Origin: CBDCNP01 sp965222425
Lineage (GTDB): Bacteria > Acidobacteriota > Vicinamibacteria > Marinacidobacterales > DATDRI01
DNA length: 64,000 bases
Reading direction: 5' to 3'
Assembly: GCA_965222425.1 (NCBI GenBank)
Contig: CBDCTW010000022.1
Location: forward strand, 248,001-312,000
Shown here: piece by piece, positions 33,691 to 42,638 of the stretch
How positions within the stretch are numbered: position 1 is the first letter of the stretch
Layout: every line of letters begins with the position of its first letter
Notes under the pieces: model-generated
Seen by the model: only the letters and a program-made list of their open reading frames with translations
What the model was told of the DNA's origin: nothing
Databases searched by the model: none
Program-made: the position numbers and the translations under genes

Positions 33691-34719
33691 CTACATCTGA
33701 GACTTCGGGACCGATACCGCGTCCAGCAACTGATCGATGATCTGACCAGAGCTCACGCGCTCCGAATCGGCGTGGAAGTTGGTCAGCACGCGATGCCGGA
33801 ACACCGGATGAACCAGCTCGCGGATATCCTCGAAGCTCACATGGTAACGTCCGTTCATCAGCGCAGTGGCCTTGCCTCCGAGAATGAGGTATTGCGCGGC
33901 GCGCACGCTGGCTCCGTATTCCACCCACTTCTTGATGAACTCCGGGGCGTCGGACTCTCCGGGCCTACTGATGCGGGCTAACTTGACTGCATAACGCATG
34001 ACCGGCTCTGATACCGGGACTTTTCGCACCAGTTTCTGAAACGCGACCATCTCCTTGCCGGTTACCACCGACTTGAAGTTCAATTCCTGCGGCGATGTCG
34101 TAGCTCGCACCACCTCGATCTCCTCTTCTTCCGGTAGATAGTCGATGATGATGTCGAACATGAACCGATCCAACTGCGCCTCGGGCAGCGGATAGGTCCC
34201 CTCGAGCTCGATAGGGTTCTGGGTGGCGAAGACGTAGAAGGGTTCTTCGAGAGCGTAGGTTCGCCCCTGGATGGTAACCTGGTGCTCCTGCATGGCCTCG
34301 AGCAACGCGGACTGTGTCTTCGGTGGCGTTCGATTGATCTCGTCCGCCAGCACGATGTTGTTGAAGATCGGCCCGGGCATGAAGGCGAGCTCCCGGCGTC
34401 CGGTAGCGGGGTCTTCCTGAATGATGTCCGTCCCCGTGATGTCGGACGGCATCAAGTCGGGAGTGAATTGGATGCGCGCGAACTTCAAATCCAACACCTG
34501 CGCCACGGTATGGATGATCATGGTCTTGGCCAGTCCGGGCACGCCGGTGATGATGCTGTTGCCACCGACGAAGAGCGAGAGCAACACCTGCTCGATGACC
34601 TCATCCTGCCCGACGATCAGCTTTCGCAGCTCGACCAGGATCTGCTCGCGAGCCTCCTTCAATCGATCCGCCAAGGCAATATCATCTGCCGACTCGATCT
34701 CGACTCTTTCTTCTGCCAT
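33691..34719 (-). CDS. MoxR-family AAA+ ATPase
   Basis: 342 residues, usual MoxR size. Walker A GVPGLAKT (about 58-65), Walker B VLADEINRTPP, sensor 1 ATQNPIE, the MoxR-typical LMPSDITGTD and PLPEAQLDRFMF, and the lid domain with VEYGASVRAAQYL and HPVFRHRVLTNF. MoxR ATPases act as chaperones that mature or activate vWA-protein complexes. The neighbours on both sides, with DUF58 and BatA downstream, fit this partner relation. Confidence 0.95.
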   Translation of the reverse strand: MAEERVEIESADDIALADRLKEAREQILVELRKLIVGQDEVIEQVLLSLFVGGNSIITGVPGLAKTMIIHTVAQVLDLKFARIQFTPDLMPSDITGTDIIQEDPATGRRELAFMPGPIFNNIVLADEINRTPPKTQSALLEAMQEHQVTIQGRTYALEEPFYVFATQNPIELEGTYPLPEAQLDRFMFDIIIDYLPEEEEIEVVRATTSPQELNFKSVVTGKEMVAFQKLVRKVPVSEPVMRYAVKLARISRPGESDAPEFIKKWVEYGASVRAAQYLILGGKATALMNGRYHVSFEDIRELVHPVFRHRVLTNFHADSERVSSGQIIDQLLDAVSVPKSQM

Positions 34720-34740
34720 CGAGACCTTTCCTTTCGTCTA

Positions 34741-35499
34741 CTAGTGTGTCATTCCATAGATGACGTAATTTACCCCCAACTTGTACGCCTCGTTCGAAAG
34801 CTCAATGGGGATCCATTCGGTATCCGACCACTCCCAGTAGTCGCCGATGTCGTGGTTGTAGTTGGCGATCACCATCAAACGTTTCGATGGATCGTTATCC
34901 TCGAAGATCCCGTAGTAAACAGGTTTGATTTCCGGGAAGTTCGGATGCTCGAAGTCTAGCGTCTCGATGTGGAAGAAGGAGTCGAAGATGGGATGGGTAA
35001 CCTCGAGCTGGACTAATTGGGCACCCGGCAGCACCTTCCGAATCCCAGCTACGAACGCATCCCAGTGAAACATCAGGAAATCGTCGACCACCAGGAAACC
35101 GCCTTTTTGAAGGTAGAGGCGTAGATTGGTCGCCTCCTCGTCGGTGGGCGCCCAGAAACCGACTTCGCATACGTAGGCCCAGGGATACTTGAATAGCTCG
35201 GGGTCATCCATGGCCAGAATGTTTCCACCGTGCGTGTTCGGATCGAGGTACGTCAGCTCGCTCAGAATCTGGGTGAAGTGGCTCTCCCCTCTCGGATAAT
35301 CGTGGTTCCATTTGAGGTCTAGCCCCCAGGCGTAAGGGCCCGGCCCCCAGCGAGAAGGGGAGAAGCGCAAGCGGATGAAGGTGAACCGGCCGTTGTAGGG
35401 CACGTTGGTGTAGGGAACGTCGGGCGCATCGGCGAGACCCGTGGAGAGCGGGATGGCCACCATCGCCAGCAGGACCGTGAGTAGCCAAAGGCGTCTCAT
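34741..35499 (-). CDS. DUF4159 secreted protein, copy 1
   Basis: 252 residues with a signal peptide (LWLLTVLLAMVAIPLSTGLA). DUF4159 features: FTFIRLRFSP, a lone DPELFKYPWAYVCEVGFW, then LYLQKGGFLVVDDF, THPIFDSFFHI, a YGIFEDNDPSKRLMVIANYN block and the ending LGVNYVIYGMTH. Related by fold to class I glutamine amidotransferase-like domains but without an evident catalytic triad. The ATG overlaps the stop of the TPR/protease gene as ATGA. A paralogue lies at 41605-42480. Confidence 0.88.
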   Translation of the reverse strand: MRRLWLLTVLLAMVAIPLSTGLADAPDVPYTNVPYNGRFTFIRLRFSPSRWGPGPYAWGLDLKWNHDYPRGESHFTQILSELTYLDPNTHGGNILAMDDPELFKYPWAYVCEVGFWAPTDEEATNLRLYLQKGGFLVVDDFLMFHWDAFVAGIRKVLPGAQLVQLEVTHPIFDSFFHIETLDFEHPNFPEIKPVYYGIFEDNDPSKRLMVIANYNHDIGDYWEWSDTEWIPIELSNEAYKLGVNYVIYGMTH

Positions 35500-38234
35500 C
35501 GCATGCCCCTCTCGGTCCTGGCTCCACTGGCCCCATTGGCTCGACTTGCTTCACTGGCTCCACTGTCAGGCTGGCTCTCGATAAGGCTCAAGAGAAGCTC
35601 CTGTGCGACGTCGAAATTGGGGGCGATTTCGAGCGCCCGCAACACCTCTCGCTTCGCGGCCACTCGGTCGCCGGCCTCGAAGTGGGCGCGTGCGAGTTCA
35701 TAAATCGCCTGCGCCCGGTCGACCCGCTCCAGTGCCACCACCGCCTCCCGCTCGCGTATGACCGCGTCATGCCGACCGAGCTCTCGATGGAGATCGGCCA
35801 GCTTTTTGTGCGGCTCTATTTCGAGCGGGTAGATGAACACCGCTTTCTCGAGCGCCTCGGCCGCGGCAGGCCGATCCCCCAAGGACTCCCGGAGCTCCGA
35901 CAGCGTCAGATGCGCTTCGTAATGACTCTCGTGGATCTCCGTCAAGATGGCGAGCTCTTCCGCGGCTCGAGCAAGGTTTCCTTGCTTCTGATGAATCTGA
36001 GCAAGGTACCAGTACGGGCTGTCGTTGCCGCCGTACTCCGGAAAGAGAAGCTTCGCATGCTCCAAATACGGCAAGGCTTCTTCGAACTGTCCCTGCTCGA
36101 AAAGAGTCTTCCCCATGGCCAGCTGCGCCGAGAAGTCTCTTGGGTCCTTAGCTACCCGGTTCTGAATCGCTTGGCGAGTCAGAACCTCCATCACGTTTCC
36201 TTCGGGGGGAGGCTTCACGGCGGTTAGCGGGCCCGCGAAGCGCTCCTTGACGTAGGAGTCGAATTCCTCGTCGAAGGCATTCAACTCTAAGCCCAGGACG
36301 GTCTGGAAAACTTCGTCGGTCCTCAGACCTTTCTTGTAACCTTCCAGCATCTCTAGAACCGCCTCGAAGCTATAATCGCGCACGATGAGCTCGAAGACCA
36401 GAGAGGCCTGGTAGTAAGAGTTGCTAATCTGACGGGGGTAGCTGGGCCGGATGAAACCGTTGTTGAGCTCGGCAATCGGAAGCAATGCGCCCTTCTGTAG
36501 CGCGACCAAGAAAGGAATGCCGACATCGTCACCCCAGCCGGTCCGCGCCCGGTGCTCCTCGTACACCGAGAGCCCCTCGGATACCCATCGCGGGACCTTG
36601 TGGTCGGTCATTCCCAGCGTAACCGTATGAGCGAGCTCGTGCCAGAGGGTGGAGCCCCAATTGAATCTTCCCTTCTCGCGGGCCGATGGAGAATCGATCG
36701 CGATCACCGGACCGAACGAGACGCCGAGAGCTCCCAGGCCTGCCAAGCCGATGGTACGGACCGAGAAATCGGCGTGGGAAGGATAGACTTCGACGCGGAT
36801 GGGCGTGGGGGGGTCGTAACGATAACGTTCCGCCAAAGCGTCATACGCTTCCTCGACCAGCGCCATCACGTAAGGAGAGAGAATCTCCGATTCCTCGCCG
36901 TCAATGACGAGCAGGAAGCGGTCGCTCTCCGTCTCCTTGTAATTGGGAAAGGTGTCGAGTAGGTCGAGCGTATTCTTGATCCAAACATCATAAGGATCGC
37001 CGGCGAAGGACCGCTCCAGATTCTCTCGCCCCTCCTCGATATCACCGAGGCGTAGCTGATTGAGTCCGAGCAGCCCGTAGCCACGCCAAGTTTTGTCATC
37101 GAGGAGAATGGCCTGGCGGGAAAAATCCACCGCCCCTTGATAGAGCCGGTTCTGCACGCAAACGTCGGCCAGGGTATTATAGAGCTCGGCGTAAACTGGG
37201 TTCTGCCCAAAGATTCGGTCCCGCGTTTTGTCGAAACCCTCATCGTCGTCGCTCAAGAAACGAGAAGCCGCCAAGATCGAAAGAGCCTCCAAGGAGACCG
37301 GATTGACCGCAAGCGCCTGCTCCGCCTCAGCGCTCGCTCGCTGGTAGTCCTCGAGATCCAGATACTGACGCGCAAGCAAAACCCGCGCCGGTACGAAATG
37401 GGAGTTCACCTCCAGAGCCTTTTCCACGAGTGCCAAAGCTTCCGCGGAACCTTCGGAATCCATAACCCGTGCCAAACCTACGAGGGCTCTTGGCTGATTG
37501 GGGTTCACGCTCAGAACTTCCTGGAAGGTTGACCTTGCATCCGTGCTGTTGTGCTTCTCGAGGAAGAGCTCGCCCACCGCGAGGCGTGGCTCGAGATTGA
37601 GCGGATCCATCGCCGTCGCCTCGTCCAATGCGCGCAGCGCGTCCTTGAAGAGCTGATGGTTGTCAACGCCGAGGTAACGACACGCGTTTCCAACCGCGGT
37701 CAGGTCCGTCGACGAGAGCTGCCCCTTTCTGCTCAGGTTGTAAACGTCGATGAACCGATCGAATCCTTGCATCGCCTCGGAACGTTTGCCTCGTCGGTAG
37801 TCGAGCACCGCCAGGTTGAGTGCGGCGGTGAGCGCATCGGAGGCTTTTCCGTCTATCGCTCGTTCGAACGCTTGTTGAGCGGCCAGCACTTTTCCGGTTT
37901 CGTACAGGATCTCCCCGAGATGGTTCGAAAGCTCCACCGAGTCGGGGAAGGCACCTGCGAATCGTCCGATCGTTTCCTCTGCGTCCTCGTAATGCCCAGA
38001 GTCTCGAAGGGCCTGGACCAAGGCCCGACGGGCCAGCACGTCGCCTTCCTGCCCCTCGAGGTGCCTAGTGAGAAGCTTGATGGCCTTCGAATAATCACCC
38101 TTCTGCAAAGCCGCAAGGCCGTCCTCGAGTGTGTCAGCCCTAACCGGACGAGCGCCCAACGCGCCGGCGAGCATCACCGACAGAGCGAGTGCAGCGGTCA
38201 TTCTATTGATTGGGAGATTCATTGGGAGATTCAT
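35496..38234 (-). CDS. TPR protein with a gluzincin (peptidase MA-like) domain
   Basis: About 912 residues. A signal peptide (LALSVMLAGALGARPVRA) is followed by an N-terminal array of tetratricopeptide repeats (about 35-420). A metallopeptidase domain follows, with zinc motif HELAH in LWHELAHTVTLGM and third ligand Glu in WVSEGLSVYEE. A second TPR array runs to the C-terminus, ending in a Ser/Gly/Ala-rich tail. Likely a periplasmic zinc protease with scaffold function. The start at 38234 gives an ATGA overlap with the caspase-like gene. A 12-base tandem duplication (38211-38234) doubles the opening MNLP, so ATG 38222 is also possible. Confidence 0.88.
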   Translation of the reverse strand: MNLPMNLPINRMTAALALSVMLAGALGARPVRADTLEDGLAALQKGDYSKAIKLLTRHLEGQEGDVLARRALVQALRDSGHYEDAEETIGRFAGAFPDSVELSNHLGEILYETGKVLAAQQAFERAIDGKASDALTAALNLAVLDYRRGKRSEAMQGFDRFIDVYNLSRKGQLSSTDLTAVGNACRYLGVDNHQLFKDALRALDEATAMDPLNLEPRLAVGELFLEKHNSTDARSTFQEVLSVNPNQPRALVGLARVMDSEGSAEALALVEKALEVNSHFVPARVLLARQYLDLEDYQRASAEAEQALAVNPVSLEALSILAASRFLSDDDEGFDKTRDRIFGQNPVYAELYNTLADVCVQNRLYQGAVDFSRQAILLDDKTWRGYGLLGLNQLRLGDIEEGRENLERSFAGDPYDVWIKNTLDLLDTFPNYKETESDRFLLVIDGEESEILSPYVMALVEEAYDALAERYRYDPPTPIRVEVYPSHADFSVRTIGLAGLGALGVSFGPVIAIDSPSAREKGRFNWGSTLWHELAHTVTLGMTDHKVPRWVSEGLSVYEEHRARTGWGDDVGIPFLVALQKGALLPIAELNNGFIRPSYPRQISNSYYQASLVFELIVRDYSFEAVLEMLEGYKKGLRTDEVFQTVLGLELNAFDEEFDSYVKERFAGPLTAVKPPPEGNVMEVLTRQAIQNRVAKDPRDFSAQLAMGKTLFEQGQFEEALPYLEHAKLLFPEYGGNDSPYWYLAQIHQKQGNLARAAEELAILTEIHESHYEAHLTLSELRESLGDRPAAAEALEKAVFIYPLEIEPHKKLADLHRELGRHDAVIREREAVVALERVDRAQAIYELARAHFEAGDRVAAKREVLRALEIAPNFDVAQELLLSLIESQPDSGASEASRANGASGARTERGMR

Positions 38235-39280
38235 TGTGGCTGCTCTGCCATGGCACCGATCGCCCGGTTCTTCCTGGCGAGCGCCACCAGCAGCTTCTCG
38301 AGTTCCTCGAAGTAACGGTCGGGAGACATCGTCTCCTTTTGCAGCTTCCACGCCTCGATCCGTTGCTCGAGGGCCAGCTTATCCCTATAAAGCGCCCCTA
38401 ACTCGGGATCCTCAGGGACTCCGGCTTCGGAACCAGCGGCGCCGCGTATCGGAGCGGACGTCATGAAGGAAAGCTTCGCTACCACGCCGTCCCCCGATGG
38501 CTTTTCCGTCTCGAGGGGTCGCTCGGTACCTTTCTTGTCCCCGTTGTCGTCCAAAACGGCGTGCTCGGTCTGGAGCTGGTTGCCTTCTTCGTAGGCCTGC
38601 GCCACATGAAGACGCGCGTACTCGAAGGCTTCCAAGACCGACACCCGCTTGTCTTTGTCCACGTCCGCCCCTTCGCCGGTGAAGGCCTCTATGAAGTACT
38701 TACCGAACAGGGTCTCGTTTCTTTCCATCCCGGATTTGGTAGCGGTCACAATGACCCGGTTCTCACCGGACAGCGCCTGGATAAACCCCCCGCTCGCGCT
38801 CGCGGTATTGACGAAGACGATCTGCTGCGCGCCGAATCGTTCGAGCAGGGTAGCGAACTCATCGGCTGTAATGTCGGGTCCCGGAAGGTTGAACCGCGAC
38901 TCTCCGGAACGGTAGCTACCATGCCCAATGAGGATTATGAAAACCTGATCGCCCGGTTCCACCCGCCCTGCGATTTCCATGAGCGCATTCTCGACGGCCT
39001 CTTTGGTGGACTTCCCCCGAATTCTTTCTGGATCCCGCTCAGGCTCTTCGCCCAGATACCAAATATCCTCCGCCGGCAGCCTGAACCGACTACTCGCCGC
39101 TTCAAGAAGAGCAATCGAGGATTCGTAGAATTGATCCCGATAGGCTGGCTCTCCTCCCAAGCCACTTACGATAAGAATGTAACTACGACCAACCGATTGA
39201 GTGCTCGCGAAATCGCTCACGACGGGGCTCACCGCCAAGGCAAGGATCGCAATTCCTAGCACACGCTTATGCGGCTTCAT
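38231..39280 (-). CDS. Secreted caspase/legumain-like protein lacking cysteine
   Basis: 349 residues with a signal peptide (about 8-25). The fold pattern of clan CD peptidases is clear: YILIVSGLGG, KSTKEAVENAL, the catalytic His motif FIILIGHGSY (H120) and the nucleophile strand IVFVNTASASGGF. Where active enzymes carry Cys the sequence reads NTASASGG (158-165), and there is no Cys in the whole protein, so it is probably a pseudoprotease. An EF-hand-like loop DVDKDKRVSVLE (206-217) has acidic residues at 1, 3, 5 and 12. A C-terminal helix is charged. Located between the vWA/GATase gene (16 bases upstream) and the TPR protease (overlap). Confidence 0.82.
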   Translation of the reverse strand: MKPHKRVLGIAILALAVSPVVSDFASTQSVGRSYILIVSGLGGEPAYRDQFYESSIALLEAASSRFRLPAEDIWYLGEEPERDPERIRGKSTKEAVENALMEIAGRVEPGDQVFIILIGHGSYRSGESRFNLPGPDITADEFATLLERFGAQQIVFVNTASASGGFIQALSGENRVIVTATKSGMERNETLFGKYFIEAFTGEGADVDKDKRVSVLEAFEYARLHVAQAYEEGNQLQTEHAVLDDNGDKKGTERPLETEKPSGDGVVAKLSFMTSAPIRGAAGSEAGVPEDPELGALYRDKLALEQRIEAWKLQKETMSPDRYFEELEKLLVALARKNRAIGAMAEQPQ

Positions 39281-39296
39281 TTCGATTCAGGTCAAT

Positions 39297-41600
39297 TCAG
39301 GCCAGGCCTCGGGCCTTACGGTATCCCCATTCGGTCGTGACGAGCCCAACAATTAGCAGGAAGAGAATCGGCATATCCCACAAGTCCTTCTCTTCGAGGA
39401 CGGAAGTTCCACCTTCGACGTAGCTCATATCCTCAGCGAGCTCCGCCACGTTATCGGTCGTGTAAAAGCGCCCGCCCGTATCCTCCGCGATCCGCTCGAG
39501 GAGTGACGTGTTCATTTTTGCACCGAAAAACTCATCGGCGAGCTCGGTAGTCAGAATGTAGGACGAAGACTCGCCGAGAAGATTCCCGGCTCGTCGAGCC
39601 TCCACCCGAATCTCGTACAACCCCTTCTCTTCCGGAAGAAAGCTGGCCCGGTACTGGCCGTCGGTGTCCACCGTCCACTCCATCTCCAGATCCAAGCGCT
39701 CGCCGGAAGGAGTCCTTATTTCAGCCACCACGTCCGCATTGTTCACTTTGAGAAACGTATCGTCGTTGACCTCGGCGGTCAGGGTCACCGGCTCCCGAGG
39801 TGAGTAACGATCCTTCTCCGTCGTTACTTCGACCGGGTCGGGAACATAGCTGACTAGCCATCTCGAAAGCTTGCGCCACAGCGTCTCGTGGGTCATGTCC
39901 TCGAGATCGATGTCGGCATGCATCTGCCACTGCCACGAGTCGTGGACGGTCAACGCCAGCGCCTTGCCACGTCCGTATCGTTGAAACGCGAGCACGACCT
40001 GTCGCTCGGACGTTTCCTCCTCGGTGCCGATCAGCAACGTCGTGGCGCCTGGCTTCGTTTGCCGGACCCGGTTGAATGTGGAGAGAGGCGGGAGCTTCTC
40101 CCACCGCGTCATGCTCTCCTCCACCCCGCCCGCGAACTGGGTCACGGGGTGTGTTTTGCCTACCGGCGTGGGCTCGATCGTCAACTCCGCGAAGTATGGC
40201 TCGCCCTCGCCTCCATCGAGCTCTTCGAGCACCACGGGAAGCACTTCCGCCACCGGCGTGCCGGCGTAGCCACCCTCGGAAAAGGAGCGGCGCCCGCCCA
40301 GCATGAGAAATCCGCCCCCGCGCTGGCTGACGAAGTCGGCCACCATCCTGAGCTGATCGTACGTGAAATAGCTTGCCTCGACGCTTCCCAACACCAGACC
40401 TCGGTAGCGGAAGAGCTCCTCCCTCGTCTGGGGGAATCCCGACGCGAGCTCCTCCCCGTCGCTCACATCGAGTCTCAAGAACTTGTTCTCGGCGGTTCGC
40501 TGTAACACGACGACTTGAAGGTTCTTGTCCTCTGACACGGCTCGACGAATGAACTTCAACTCGAACCGGGGCTCACCCTCGAAATACAAGATCTTCTCGC
40601 GACGGTCCTCCACCACGATGAGGGCCTCTTGCTGGTTGTTCTGCGTGACCATTTCGCCCGGTTGCGGATGGACCTTGAAACGGAACAGGCGGGGCCCGGC
40701 AACAGACGCGGTGAAGTGCACGCGGACGGTTGAGACGTCGCCCTCGGACGACAGCTCTACTGCGCGTGAGCTGACGATTCGACCGGCGTCCTCGACATCG
40801 AGCCGTACTCGAAATCCCGGGAAACCCCGCTGCGATATTGCCACGTCGACTACCAACGATGAGCCCTTGAGCACCGAACGAGGAGCGTCTACCCGCGATA
40901 GCTCGATGTCTTTGGCAAACCGATCCCGACCAAGCCCCACGGTATAGACGGGGACGGAACGGGCTCTGAGTGCTAGCAACGTATCGCTGAGTACGGCGTG
41001 GGAGTTGTCAGCGCCGTCACTGACCAGAACCAGGCCTGCCAGTGGCACCGCAGCGAGCTCGTCCGAGGCGCTCTCCAAAGCTTGGCCGACGTCGGTCTGC
41101 GCCCCGGCGAAAGTGAGAGCGGACGCGCTGTCGACGCGCTCGGCATCGGAAGAAAAACGAAAAAAACGGATCTTGAACTTTTCCGACAGTTCGGTCAGAA
41201 GCGGGCTCCCCTCCAATCCGAACGTAGAACGAATGAACTGTGAGCGCGGGGTGCCGTCCTTGTCCGCGATCTGAATGCTCCGAGAGTCGTCCAGCAAGAC
41301 GCCGACGAAGCTCTTAAGCGGCACCACCGTGGAGAGAACGAGAGCCGGCTGGCATAGGCAAAAGAGGATGATCGCCAAGACCGACGCGCGCAAGAGCGTC
41401 AAGATAAGTCGGTCGCGTCGTCCGGTCTTCCCCCGCACGGTTCGGTACTTGAGGATAGTGGGCACCGCCATCGCCACGAGAACGAGAGCGACCAAGTAAG
41501 AAGGCCACGAAGCCGCAAGGGTCAGGCTCCCCTTCTCGAAAACGACCGGCCGATACTTGAGGAGAAATTGAAAAACGGACTCGAATATGGACGCCATCAT
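39297..41600 (-). CDS. Membrane vWA protein with GATase-like domain
   Basis: 767 residues. Two N-terminal helices (about 31-50 and 65-88, RASVLAIILFCLCQPALVL), a vWA domain with MIDAS LLDDSRSIQ and LVLVSDGADNS, Ig-like beta domains (about 225-330), a class I glutamine-amidotransferase-like region (about 400-520, VADFVSQRGGGFLMLGGRRSF), further beta domains and a final helix (MPILFLLIVGLVTTEWGY). Cys is absent from the GATase nucleophile region, so no amidotransferase activity is expected. It follows the second DUF4159 gene by 4 bases. Probably a structural or sensing component of the MoxR locus in the envelope. Confidence 0.87.
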   Translation of the reverse strand: MMASIFESVFQFLLKYRPVVFEKGSLTLAASWPSYLVALVLVAMAVPTILKYRTVRGKTGRRDRLILTLLRASVLAIILFCLCQPALVLSTVVPLKSFVGVLLDDSRSIQIADKDGTPRSQFIRSTFGLEGSPLLTELSEKFKIRFFRFSSDAERVDSASALTFAGAQTDVGQALESASDELAAVPLAGLVLVSDGADNSHAVLSDTLLALRARSVPVYTVGLGRDRFAKDIELSRVDAPRSVLKGSSLVVDVAISQRGFPGFRVRLDVEDAGRIVSSRAVELSSEGDVSTVRVHFTASVAGPRLFRFKVHPQPGEMVTQNNQQEALIVVEDRREKILYFEGEPRFELKFIRRAVSEDKNLQVVVLQRTAENKFLRLDVSDGEELASGFPQTREELFRYRGLVLGSVEASYFTYDQLRMVADFVSQRGGGFLMLGGRRSFSEGGYAGTPVAEVLPVVLEELDGGEGEPYFAELTIEPTPVGKTHPVTQFAGGVEESMTRWEKLPPLSTFNRVRQTKPGATTLLIGTEEETSERQVVLAFQRYGRGKALALTVHDSWQWQMHADIDLEDMTHETLWRKLSRWLVSYVPDPVEVTTEKDRYSPREPVTLTAEVNDDTFLKVNNADVVAEIRTPSGERLDLEMEWTVDTDGQYRASFLPEEKGLYEIRVEARRAGNLLGESSSYILTTELADEFFGAKMNTSLLERIAEDTGGRFYTTDNVAELAEDMSYVEGGTSVLEEKDLWDMPILFLLIVGLVTTEWGYRKARGLA

Positions 41601-41604
41601 GCCA

Positions 41605-42480
41605 TCAGTGGCTCATGCCGTAGATGATGAAGTTCACTCCCATCTGATAAGCGTACGTCGAAAATCTGAGTGGGTAGTAGGGGTTCTCCGCCCACTCCCA
41701 GGCATCGCCGAGGTTGGTGTTCCAGTTAATCGCGACCATCAAACGACCCTTGTCATCGAAGATGCCTCGAAACACGGGTGTGTACCCGTCTTTTTCCCAT
41801 GTCGGTCCCCCCGCAATCCCTTGGCCGACGTTGGGCACTTGAACAATTTCGCGGATATTGTAGAAACAGTTGAACAACGGATGGTCGCGAGGAATATCCA
41901 CGATCTTCTATCCGGGCAGTATTCGCTCGAACTCCAGCTCGAAGTTCTCCCACTCGAAGCTGCCCCAGAAGTCATCTAGGACTAAAAAACCACCCGCGAG
42001 CAAGTAGCGTCGGAGGCCCAGGACTTCTGATTCGGACAACGCCATATAGCCTACCTCGACGGCGTAGAGGAAAGGATAGCGTCCGAGATTCGGGTCGGTC
42101 AGCCGAATGGGGTTCTCGGCTTCGTACGCATCGAGGTTGGTGAGACGTCGAAGACCCATGAGGAACTGTCGGTCCGCCTTCGGGAAGTCCACGCTCCAGC
42201 TGCGAAAGTTTCGAAACCCGTAGCCGGTGTAAGCGGCGCGCGTGAAGTAGAACTCACGCGGTTCCCCAGGATGCTGAAGCGAGGGAAGAACGAGATCGTC
42301 GTAGAGGGAATCAGTGCTCGGAGCTGCCTCGACGGTGGATTGTTCGGTTGGGGCTTCGGTTACCGTCACCGATGAGGCGCTAGGGAGCGAGTTTCCTGGC
42401 TGCAAGGAAAGGATGGCGAGAGGCGGTCCAAACAAACCGATGGTCAGAATCCCAGCGGAAGCTAGCGTTTCGAGCCGCAT
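41605..42480 (-). pseudogene. DUF4159 secreted protein, copy 2, with in-frame TAG
   Basis: From ATG 42480 the product has a signal sequence (AGILTIGLFGPPLAILSL), a low-complexity Ser/Thr/Glu segment, then DUF4159: REFYFTRAAYTGYG, LGRYPFLYAVEVGYM, RRYLLAGGFLVLDDFWG. At ERILPG a TAG (41910-41908) stops the frame. The same frame then continues KIVDIPRDHPLFNCFYNI and so on to FIIYGMSH at 41605, matching copy 1 across the stop. TAG is one base from CAG (Gln). It was either a nonsense mutation, a base-call error or, less likely, suppressed. Full length would be 291 residues. It heads the vWA/protease/MoxR gene set. Confidence 0.8.
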
Positions 42481-42494
42481 TCAGGAACTCCCCG

Positions 42495-42638
42495 TCAACG
42501 ATAATGGCGATAATTGCGGTTGCGACGTCGAGACAGGTCTAAGGCCCACTCGTTAGTGTCTTCCACGAAGAATGGCAGCAAGAAAGATGCCAATACTATG
42601 GCCTGCCAGCCCTTCCCGGTGCGGCTGTTAGCCCCCAT
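42495..42638 (-). CDS. Possible short membrane peptide upstream of DUF4159
   Basis: 47 residues, MGANSRTGKGWQAIVLASFL and so on, with one hydrophobic stretch and a basic ending RRRNRNYRHYR. It ends 14 bases before the DUF4159 start. No clear Shine-Dalgarno and no family recognised. It could be a real leader gene or chance. Confidence 0.25.
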   Translation of the reverse strand: MGANSRTGKGWQAIVLASFLLPFFVEDTNEWALDLSRRRNRNYRHYR

